From Larix kaempferi (lineage: Eukaryota > Streptophyta > Pinopsida > Pinales > Pinaceae), in the NCBI GenBank assembly GCA_027924585.1, contig BSBM01000440.1, forward strand, positions 13,361,501 through 13,425,500: 64,000 nucleotides of DNA, in the 5' to 3' direction. Below the pieces are notes generated by a model. It saw only the letters and a list, made by a program, of their open reading frames with translations, was not told the DNA's origin and made no database searches. A program made the translations under genes and the position numbers. Each line of letters opens with the position of its first letter. Position 1 is the stretch's first letter. Shown in pieces: positions 55,711 through 64,000 of the stretch.

Positions 55711-56724
55711 TGTGGAATATTTCCCCTACGGACAGGGGAAATCTCCATTGGATTGATACTTCTTCAATCCAAGAAAAAAAGAAAACCAATGGACACTAAC
55801 ATCTCCCTAGACTTAACTCATACACATGAAACCAAAGCAAAAGAAGATAAGCAAGAAGTAGATGACTTACCTCTGCTTTAGATGGTTGTCCTCGTTTCTC
55901 CTAGTTGATCCAACTACAAGCTTTAAGATCCAAGCTCATGAACCTGCACAAGATAGAGGACAATCTCCTTCAAAAGCAACAAGTGTATTAAACATAGACC
56001 TAACAATTAAATGATGTACATATTCATGAATTCACCATAAAAGACATGAAATGGGGACAATAGGGCAAGTTTGTATTAAAACATGGAAAGCTAAACAAAA
56101 AGCACTTACAACCATGAATTTGATGCAACAACAGCTCCTCCAAGCTCTCCTTCCATCCCCTTAAGGTGTCTTTAGGATCATAAGTGTGATGCTCTCACCT
56201 TTCATCACGCCCTTCACTCAAGGACGACCCTCATTATATAGGGTTTGGAGGCATAAACATCATGGAGAGAAGAATGGATCAAGAGAGGATTTGTTGGATC
56301 AAGTGAGATTGAAATTACTTGTGATAGAAGGATAGGGGATGGCTTGAATCCCTAACCCTACTAACCAAATCCTCACAAATCTAGATCCTACATCCAAGGT
56401 TGACTAGCTGAACCAACTTTATCGCTCCCCCAACACTAGCCACAGAGGGATAAAGTGAGGTTTCGTCGCTCCTCTATAATAGGGCAAGGAGGGATAAAGT
56501 GGTTTCATCTATCCCTACATAAGGAAAGGGGGGCGATAATGCTCTAAAAGGGGCACAAATCAAGGTAAAAAGATAGGGTTTCAACCTCCTAATGATGGAT
56601 TCCCCTTTCAAACATGTCTAGGGATCATAACAAACATTAGGTTTCCCTCTTTAACACGCCCAGGGAGCATGACAAACACATTTTAATGGTGATGAAACTA
56701 AGTGTGACAAATAGGTGTATAACA
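55711..56724 (-). mobile_element. 5' LTR of gypsy G
   Basis: 1014 bp, on plus TGTGGAATATTTCC to GGTGTATAACA. The inner 200 bases have no partner in the truncated 3' LTR. Confidence 0.85.
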
Positions 56725-58320
56725 CCTCTAATTCTAACAACATTTCAAGATTTTTTATTATATTTTTTTGAAGGACCATCTAGATCTAGTGGAGTTACAT
56801 TCCAGGAGATCCATGACAATGAGCTATTGCTCCATCTGTTTGTTTTCATTTTTTTATTACTTAATTTTATAAATTTTTAATCTTGTTTCACTAAGAGGCA
56901 CATTGTATAGCCAAATATGGTGGATATATGTAATGTCCATGTGTAACACTAATGTCAACCCTATAATTGTTCAAAATTAAAAACAAGAATATTTCAAATT
57001 TGGCTTGATATCTCAAAAAATATGTGTGTGTCCATTTTAAGGAAAATATCAAGGGGAATTCTAATGGATGTTTCCCAACACTTGTGATGGCATCAAGCGT
57101 AGTAAACTCGTTGATGTAGATTAGTGCACCTCACCTAGGGAGATTCAAATTGAGCGCCTGTGACACAAAATACCCAAATGCCCAACAATATTTGCTACAA
57201 TTAATTGGGCTAACTCCTTGGACTTAAAAACTAGAGAGAGAGAGAACAACCTAAATCCATCGTCACCCCATATCTATTAAGTGGGATCAAATCCCTCAAA
57301 GGATAAGCATATATATATATATATATATAACTTAAATCCATCTTCACCCCAAATCTATCAATAATTGAGAGGGATAAAAATTCCTCATTGAATAACTTTT
57401 TTCTCAATCTTCATACCAAATTTGAGGTTAAGATCAACCTTGTACATACATAAAGGTCAAAATAAAATGCTAATAAAGTTTAAAATAAATTATCCAATTT
57501 TCATTACCATAGCAAAAAAAGTTAAATAAATATGTTGTAGAATCTTTACATCAATGTAAACATATGAAATAATTAATCATCTAAATAAGTATGTGCACTA
57601 AGTATGTTTCTATAAAATTATAAGTATACATAAGACATAAATTAAAAAGATTTTAATGGCTATTAATTTTTTTTTTATTGAATATAGCTAAAAACTTTAA
57701 TTAATATTTTATCTTCTTCTTTTTTAAATTTATTTTCAACTTAATTTCAAAATTTCATTAATAGACTTCCTTCCTGCTTACAACTCCCCACCCTTATTAA
57801 GTTGCTTCCTTCCCAACTCTGCCATTAATCATGAATAGTATCCAACCATACGCATGAGAGTCAAGTAATTGCGCTCTTTTACCACCCTATTAAACTCTAA
57901 CAATGTGTTATTTTTAAATAGGTCTATGTTTAACGAAGTAGCAAGCCCACAACCTATCTCACCCAATGCATGGTAAGAAATGATAGAGCTGCTTCCTATT
58001 CCCCTTATTAATTCGATTTTGGGTGGTAGTTTGGAGCCAAAGAGAGGAGTATAGTATATGCAATTAATGTTTTTGTTTTTTTATATCTATTTTGAATAAA
58101 TTTGGTATGAAATTGAAATGTTTAAATTATACAATGTAAATATTAAATAAGTTTTGAAAAAGTTTAATGTGTTAAATTAAATTTGAACAAATTATTTATT
58201 AATTATAGAAGATATTTTTTTAATTTATTTTATCTAATAATATTAATTTTTAATTATAGCATTTTAAACATGTCAAAATAATAAATTAGTAAATTTAACA
58301 TTGAAATTTGAAATTAATGT
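56725..58320. other. AT-rich DNA without recognised gene
   Basis: Flank of gypsy G. It contains a (TA)n run at about 57307-57328 and a short imperfect duplication (ACCTAAATCCATC...TCACCCC at about 57250 and 57328). No domain, terminal repeat or splice-linked frame was convincing on either strand. Confidence 0.6.
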
Positions 58321-58432
58321 TACAAAATATAATAAAATTATTAAACATATTCTATAATTTTAAAAACTTTTAATTTTACAAAATATAATAAAATTATTAA
58401 ACATATTCTATCATTTTAAAAACTTTGATGAT
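58321..58432. repeat. Two 56-bp tandem units, AT-rich
   Basis: TACAAAATATAATAAAATTA starts at 58321 and 58377. The units differ at one or two bases. Confidence 0.9.
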
Positions 58433-58847
58433 AAAAAATTAGGCGTAGTATAAGTGCTAACCAAAGCGCTCCGACCCACAGAATCTAGCAGAATAATTGT
58501 TGCTGAAATTGCAATTTGGAGTGCTCAAATTACAATTTGGATGATCTGGGTCGTTTTAAAATCGGGCATTTAGTGTAGGACAGGTAAATATGATTGCTGA
58601 AATTGCAAAATTGTGGAAATAGCAATTTCCAAGAACAATTTTGACCAGTTTTTATTAAAAATTCACAAAAACAGAAAAACTTTTTAGTTATCTTTTATCT
58701 TACTTAAATAAATTAGAACATAATCACCTTCTAACTCCATGTATAATATAGCTATTTATTTTTATAAATAAAACTTACTTTTATATCCTCTTCTGATTTC
58801 AACTATGCTTAAAAATCATTGACTAATTATCCAACGTTTGTACAATA
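58433..58847. other. AT-rich DNA with TGCTGAAATTGCAA repeats
   Basis: TGCTGAAATTGCAA occurs at about 58501 and 58593 with palindromic AATTGCAATT, suggesting a decayed hairpin-type repeat. No gene seen. Confidence 0.4.
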
Positions 58848-58913
58848 TCCTTGTATTCCATATGTTGCCATTGGTTTTTTTCCTTGTATTCCATATGTTG
58901 CCATTGGTTTTTA
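58848..58913. repeat. Two 33-bp tandem units
   Basis: TCCTTGTATTCCATATGTTG starts at 58848 and 58881; the units are identical apart from the last bases. Confidence 0.95.
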
Positions 58914-59647
58914 TTAGAAAGATCGACCTTTATTTCACAACAGGCCAAAAGAGAGACATATTATAAACACAGAGGCAAAATATCCAAATGCATATCTTAA
59001 AGTCATCATTAAAGTCCAACTGAATATAATATTATGATAAAATAAATTGACTAAGTTATCTTTATATTTCATGATTTCTTGACATGTTTTATTCACAAAA
59101 ACAAAAGGCAGAGACATATAAATTTCATCATGTAAGGAGTGTTGCAACCTCTGTCACCACCCATGTGATAGAACTAAAAATGTACAAGGAGGGTCCACAA
59201 CTCATAGTAGTTTTTTTTAATGTAGATATATTTTACAGCCATAGCTTTTTCAAAAAGGTGGATTGTGCCATGATTCCAGAGACGTTTCCCTTTCTTGACC
59301 TGAAACTGAATACAGCAAAAACATATGTTATTCCTTAGTCAAGTGGGCACATACACATTTCACTTTCTGTGTTACATCATTTGATTACAACAAAAAAAAA
59401 CATAGGTTATTCCTTTATTCAATTGGCTTGGCTTCTTATATGATGCGTGCCAAACTGTGAGATTATTGAGAAGTGGCAGACAACATGATGAAGGGCAGTT
59501 CAACTCAATTACGGCTTCATCTCCACCACTCCTGCAATAACATCATCTTCTCACTTATTTCACTGAATCATGTCATGACCCTAATCTGGATGTCATTTTA
59601 TATTAACATGTTGCATCAATTACTTTCAGAATCAGGGATATGTACAA
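58914..59647. other. AT-rich DNA without recognised gene
   Basis: Only short frames (for example 59084-59338 plus) without a known domain. Several A runs. Nothing else seen. Confidence 0.5.
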
Positions 59648-59775
59648 GTTGAGACTAACATAAATAAAGTAAGCTATTTTCTTGATTGAAAAAAATAGTT
59701 GAGACTAGCAAGTTGAGACTAACAGAAATAAAGTATAACTATTTTCCTGATTGAAAAAAAGTTGAGACTAACAGG
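59648..59775. repeat. Short tandem repeat GTTGAGACTAACA
   Basis: GTTGAGACTAACA followed by AAATAAAGTA, a T-rich middle and GATTGAAAAAAA occurs at 59648 and 59712, with a third start at 59761. Confidence 0.85.
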
Positions 59776-61920
59776 TTTTGTAGTTTACAAGTTGTATCAA
59801 CGATGTCTTACTTACTACGCTAAATCCATTTAATTAATATTTTTATTATTTTTATATTAAAAAGATAAACAGTGATAGATTCTTTATCCGAAACTTAAAA
59901 CCAATAAACTTCTTGAGAGAAAAAATATCAATCAAATTCCTGAATGATAGTTGAGACCAGCTGGCTTGGTGATCCCCGTACACCAATTAGTCGACGTGGA
60001 AAACAGACAAATCCATTCATTAGTTATTCACACCGGATTCCCGTCACCTTTCAGGACCCACGTAGATCCCGTCAAAAATAGTAACAGTCATTCCTGATTA
60101 ATGAATACCCACCATGAGATTAATTAGTATTTATGGCGAATATATCGCACTGAAGGATATAGAGCGATAATTTCGTCTGAGCTTTCGGCGCGGGATGCGG
60201 TACAAACAGTGGGCATCACGGCACCACATTCCCAGAACATCACATCGGTATGTGCGTATTGTAAGGCGGGCCATGGGACCCAAAACTCGTCCCCTGGTAC
60301 TCTCTTACATGTGGGACTCGATCGCCGGACCTGTCGCTCGACAATAATAGCAAATAATCGCGACAAGATTGAGATTGATTGATTGATTCCGTTGCACTGA
60401 AAAGTAAAATATTAGGTGATGCAGGTGGGTGGCCCGTGTCAGATTTTGTTTTGTCTAGAATCGAGGAAACGGGAAGAGGATCTTCATATCTTTGAAAAGC
60501 CATAGAATCAGATTTATCTATGAACTGTTTTTTATAAATAATAATTATTAAGGATAGCGACTCCCGGTGTGGCCCATCTGTATTATCATCTTCTATCTCC
60601 AATGGAAGTTATGTGTGTTTATCGCAAAGTCGCAACCCGTCAGCGATGACGGCGTTTCTTCCACTCCAATAATACCTTTATCATTACATTACCATCTCAT
60701 ATACGTACGTAGAGAGAATCTCAATAGAATATTCCTCAACAAAGTAGTTTGGGTTGAAATTTTACGTTTTAATTCGCACACGCATAATGAAAAAGAAGGT
60801 TTATCGTGGAAACATTTAAATATGCTTATTTATCAGCAATACAATGGGCCATTACCACGAGCCACTAAATATCATGGGCCGAAAAACCATAATCGAGTCA
60901 AGTTTACTTAACAAGGGAAGACAACCTGACCATGACAACAATCAAAATTTCCATAGCTTGGGATATAGATATTATTGATGTGTAAAAATAAAAATACACT
61001 TCAAAATGGCGAGTGAAAGTAAAATTCACACTTCATTAATGGCATTTAATTTTATGAAAGTGGCAATGTTTTTGACTTGTCAACACTTAAGCCGCTATAT
61101 TTCAACAATTCAGTCTAATTATTCTATGTTTTCAACATTTTTTGAACATATTTTTGTCTTGGAGTTCGGTTGGAAATCTTTAAAAATTCTTAGAATGGCA
61201 TGTATTAGCTATGGAAAATGCATAATTTGGGCGCCACGATTCGAGGGTGTTAAATCTATATATGAATTCAGAAACACAATTTTAACATTTCCAAGTTTGG
61301 ATTTTACCAAAAACAAATTTATCGGATTCCCACCAAAACCTACCGTAAGTAATAATTAGACTACTCTCATTTCAACACTCTAAGCTCACTGTAGTAATTA
61401 GTTAATACAGATTTGAGCAAATAAATTAAACATTAAACGATATACATATATATTTTTAGTTAAAATCTAGTTGAAATTGTTGTAATTATAATTTTAGGTT
61501 ATTGAATTTATATGATTGAAGAATCCACAATAATTAAGATGTGCTAAATCCATTTGAATCAAAATTATAATTCCAACAATGAAAATCAAATTTCAACATT
61601 CAGCCAAAATTGACCAAAAATAACACTGTATAATGATTAATAAGTAATATATAAGGTAGAATGATTAGCCGATTATTTTATTTTAAATGGTGAGAGTGCA
61701 ACAATCACGTGGATGTTGGTTAAAATATGGTATAGTCCGAGTCAGAGAGAGGTTGCCCGTTTGATAAGGGTTATCAAAAACGTTTTGGAAAAATAAATCG
61801 GCAAAACAAATGGTTTTGTTTAAGATTTTTGTAGGTTTTGAAATACATATTCAAAATATCTCGAAGTACGGAAAAACTATGAATTGATCAATGGCCAAGT
61901 CCTTGGAAATGATCTCTCAT
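59776..61920. other. Low-copy-looking DNA, no recognised gene
   Basis: 59950-60720 is richer in G+C and keeps many CpG (GTCGACGTGG, GCGCGGGATGCGG, CTCGATCGCCGG), unlike its surroundings. Minus frames at 60602-60124 and a plus frame 61006-61359 (117 codons, MASESKIHTSLMAFNFMKVA...) match nothing I know. A promoter or first exon of an unrecognised gene is possible but not shown. Confidence 0.4.
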
Positions 61921-62043
61921 GTAGAAAATATTAAATAAAGCATAATCATGTAGAATTCTATGAGATGCTTTTAATTTGTCTTTGTAGAAAATATTAAATA
62001 AAACATAATTATGTAGAATTTTATAAGATGTTTTTAATTTTTT
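61921..62043. repeat. Two 63-bp tandem units
   Basis: GTAGAAAATATTAAATAAA starts at 61921 and 61984, with a few substitutions between units. Confidence 0.9.
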
Positions 62044-62330
62044 TTTAAACCAGTATAGATCTATCTTAAACTTGTATCTATCAAACACTGAGAGGGATCC
62101 AATTTCTTGAGGTGTATTTCTTGTTTTAAATTTAAATTCAAGAAATTTGATATATCTTGATTGATAAATCTGGGTTTAAGTTTTAAGTTTTTATTTTATA
62201 AACGAACGCCGAGTTTTTAATTACTTTTCATTATATTTTATTTTATGAGCCAACATGGTTTTTTTTTAATACTTTCCATAATTTTTTATTTTATGAGCCG
62301 ACGTGAATTTATTAATGGTCGGGACAAATG

Positions 62331-62395
62331 TTACAACATCTCCCTCATACTCGTGTGTAACGTTACATGGACACACGTTACAACATCTCCCCCAT
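62331..62395. repeat. Two 40-bp tandem units
   Basis: GTTACAACATCTCCCTCATA and GTTACAACATCTCCCCCATA start 40 bases apart within a short palindromic region containing TGTAACGTTACA. Confidence 0.7.
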
Positions 62396-62499
62396 ACTGG
62401 GCTGTAGAGCACCTCGTTTCACTCGGGGCAATTAAAAAAATGGATGTGAAATAAAAAGTTATTGTAAAATGAAGTATTATGCCTAGAGGGAATTGGATT

Positions 62500-63257
62500 G
62501 AGAGAAAAACAATGTTGCAGTATACGAGGTTAACCCTACCGGACCGCGCCGCCGCTTGGCCTCATGGTCGTTTGCCTACAATAGAGAAGTCGTCGTCCCC
62601 CCCTGTGGAGCCCTTCCTGGTCCCATCTCTCCGCCGAGTTTTGCTGCACACTGGGGAATGCAACGATTTTCTAGAGAAGGAGCGGTGAGTTCCCCAGTCT
62701 GGCATGCCCTCGACCCTCCATTTTCTTGACATATTTATGCGATTTGCAGAGGAGAAGAAACCCCAGGGAAGCCTTTCAAAGCTAAGAGGTGGTCGCCCCT
62801 CCCATAAGGGCATCATCCGCGGCTAGAGATCCTGAAGTCGGTTGCATCCAGTTTCACCTCTCATCGTGCTCTCTAGGATGCTGTGAACCAAACGAACAGA
62901 GACCATCCCTGTGGAGACCAACGGAGGATTTCGACGACAAGGGACAAAAATGCAAGGGGCCAATGCTTCCCGATTTTTGTCAATCTTTTGTTTGGTTCGT
63001 CGAGGTGTCTTCTCATGAACCCTATGAACCCGATGGCTCTCATCTTGGACAAACTAAGCGATTGGGAGGGCATTAACAGGAACACCCATTACCTCTGCTT
63101 CAAGAGTCGCCTCTTGTTGCTGGATGCACGGCTAGAGGAGTGCGGCATCAGTAGGGATGTGTCAATTTACATTGGATCACGGCTACAGGGAGGAGATGGG
63201 AGGCCACCAGGAGCAGCCGAACCCTCCTTCGGTAAGAGATGAACATTTTCAAAAACA
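62500..63257 (+). mobile_element. Probable 5' UTR of a second LINE
   Basis: At about 62520 base composition changes sharply from AT-rich to GC-rich (CCGGACCGCGCCGCCGCTTG) and stays so into ORF1. Frames such as 62883-63242 are open but match no domain. This fits the GC-rich 5' UTR of a plant L1 element. The exact start and a target duplication cannot be set because the 3' end is outside the window. Confidence 0.55.
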
Positions 63258-63974
63258 ATGAAAGCCATGGATGCTGGTACCTCCAAACCTAACACAAGGG
63301 GTCTCTCATGCCTGGCTTTCATTGTGGAGCATCAAGAGGAGGCTCCTTTAGCCTTGTTGGGCTTAACCTCGGCATTAAAGTGTGGCGAGTTATTTAATAC
63401 GGCTCTCATCTGTAGATTCAATGGACTGTGGCCCTCATCCATAAATCTGAGAGATTGGCTCAAGCAAATGTGGGGGATGAATCTGGAGCACTTCCTCTGC
63501 TCCAAAGGATACTTCATTGTCCGTTTTGAAACAAAGATTCACCGCAACAAAATCATGGCTGGAGGACTTTGGTTCTGGGGGAACTCGGGGTTGTCCATGA
63601 GGAAATGGTACCCGGATTTTAACCCCTTAACAGCTACAACAATGACTACTCTGGTATGGGTAAGACTCCCAAACCTCCCCTTACATTTTTGGTATCTAGA
63701 ATCATTTGAAACCATTGGTGATTCCTTAAGGAAGTTCATCAAAGAGGACACAGACAGAACATCAAAGGGGTTAGCCACCTTTGCGCGCATTTGTGTGGAG
63801 CTGGATCTGAGTAAGGGCCTTCCTGACAAGATTAACATCGTTTGGTGTGAGGATTATGTCTATGTTCATCCCCTTGATTATGAAAACACAACCTTCAGAT
63901 GCAGATCCTGTCAGCAACCAGGGCACTTGCAAGAAGCCTACCCTACTTCCCCGGTTCACTCCATGAAAAGGTAG
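63258..63974 (+). pseudogene. LINE ORF1, DUF4283 and zinc-knuckle protein
   Basis: A 238-codon frame encodes the ORF1 protein of a plant L1-type LINE, an RNA-binding chaperone. Residues about 45-160 form a DUF4283 domain: LICRFNGLWPSSINLRDWLK, GYFIVRFETKIHRNKIMAGG, LWFWGNSGLSMRKWYPDFNP, TTLVWVRLPNLPLHFWYLES. A zinc knuckle follows at about 214-227, CRSCQQPGHLQEAY, whose last Cys is Tyr. The frame stops at 63974, earlier than usual for ORF1; sequence after the stop (QHEWHEGKK) may be its continuation. ORF2 would lie beyond the right edge. Confidence 0.85.
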
Positions 63975-64000
63975 CAGCATGAATGGCATGAAGGAAAGAA

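Larger units (their letters stand above)
46791..56724 (-). mobile_element. Gypsy element G, gag-protease only
   Basis: LTRs lie at 46791-47606 (3', truncated at its outer side) and 55711-56724 (5', complete). A primer site (55683-55702), a polypurine tract (AGGGGGAATA on minus at 47607-47616), gag and protease are on minus. Between protease and polypurine tract are about 4.7 kb, of which 1.4 kb is a LINE; the rest has no RT, RNase H or integrase motif but contains 54-bp repeats. It is probably a non-autonomous element or a deletion derivative. The outer junction at 46790 is deleted, so no target duplication can be tested. Confidence 0.8.

Noticed and set aside
57307-57328. (TA)n run as a TATA-type promoter
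   Set aside because: A simple microsatellite without a downstream reading frame.
58433-58660. Possible MITE with TGCTGAAATTGCAA motifs
   Set aside because: No clear terminal inverted repeats or target duplication could be placed.
61006-61359. 117-codon plus-strand frame as a host gene
   Set aside because: No recognised domain, no splice or promoter evidence; kept only as a note in the unannotated interval.
1-64000. CRISPR arrays, bacterial operons, rRNA or tRNA genes
   Set aside because: No array with regular spacers, no Shine-Dalgarno-led gene clusters, and tRNA-like matches are only primer binding sites or the SINE.

Overview
The window is plant nuclear DNA made almost entirely of retrotransposons. 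No intact host gene, rRNA or tRNA gene was found. Ty1/copia and Ty3/gypsy elements, solo LTRs, two L1-type LINEs and a SINE follow one another without unique DNA from 1 to about 56.7 kb. Two things suggest a large, slowly purged genome, probably a gymnosperm such as a conifer: old nested insertions that can still be read, and a gypsy family (element B) whose gag and pol resemble sequences I recall mainly from ferns and gymnosperms. The species cannot be named from this.

Layout 1-10.3 kb. A copia LTR fragment (1-380) and a CAC/CAT microsatellite precede a truncated plus-strand copia J (493-1823). J abuts an inverted copia 1 on the minus strand (1824-9936). Copia 1 was hit by three insertions: a chromovirus-type LTR (2820-6290) that itself holds a solo LTR (2829-3592) and carries a 75-bp minisatellite; a solo LTR H (6438-7154); and an LTR-plus-leader fragment I (8324-9656) flanked by a 76-bp direct repeat. 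Copia 1 shares one LTR (9937-10331) with the next copia, F.

Layout 10.3-46.8 kb. This is one nested stack. Copia F (minus, 9937 to about 46790) contains gypsy E (minus, 12675-44482, gag and protease only). E contains copia D (minus, 13099-41214). D contains gypsy A (minus, 15042-20618) and gypsy B (plus, 22554-40278). B contains chromovirus C (minus, 27922-36079). Target-site duplications or matched broken reading frames support each junction. By-eye LTR divergence falls from outer to inner elements, as nesting order predicts. A tRNA-derived SINE (44508-44643) sits in the right half of F.

Layout 46.8-64 kb. Gypsy G (minus, about 46791-56724) also has gag and protease but no reverse transcriptase. 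It holds a 5'-truncated LINE (48518-49892) with a perfect 17-bp duplication. From 56725 to about 62500 is AT-rich DNA with short tandem duplications and no recognisable gene. The right edge (about 62500-64000) is the 5' end and ORF1 of another LINE that leaves the window.

Coding regions encode the usual retroelement parts (Gag, protease, reverse transcriptase, RNase H, integrase). Almost all carry stops or frameshifts, so they are annotated as pseudogenes. Least decayed are C, whose gag-pol frame has a handful of stops, and the LINE in G.
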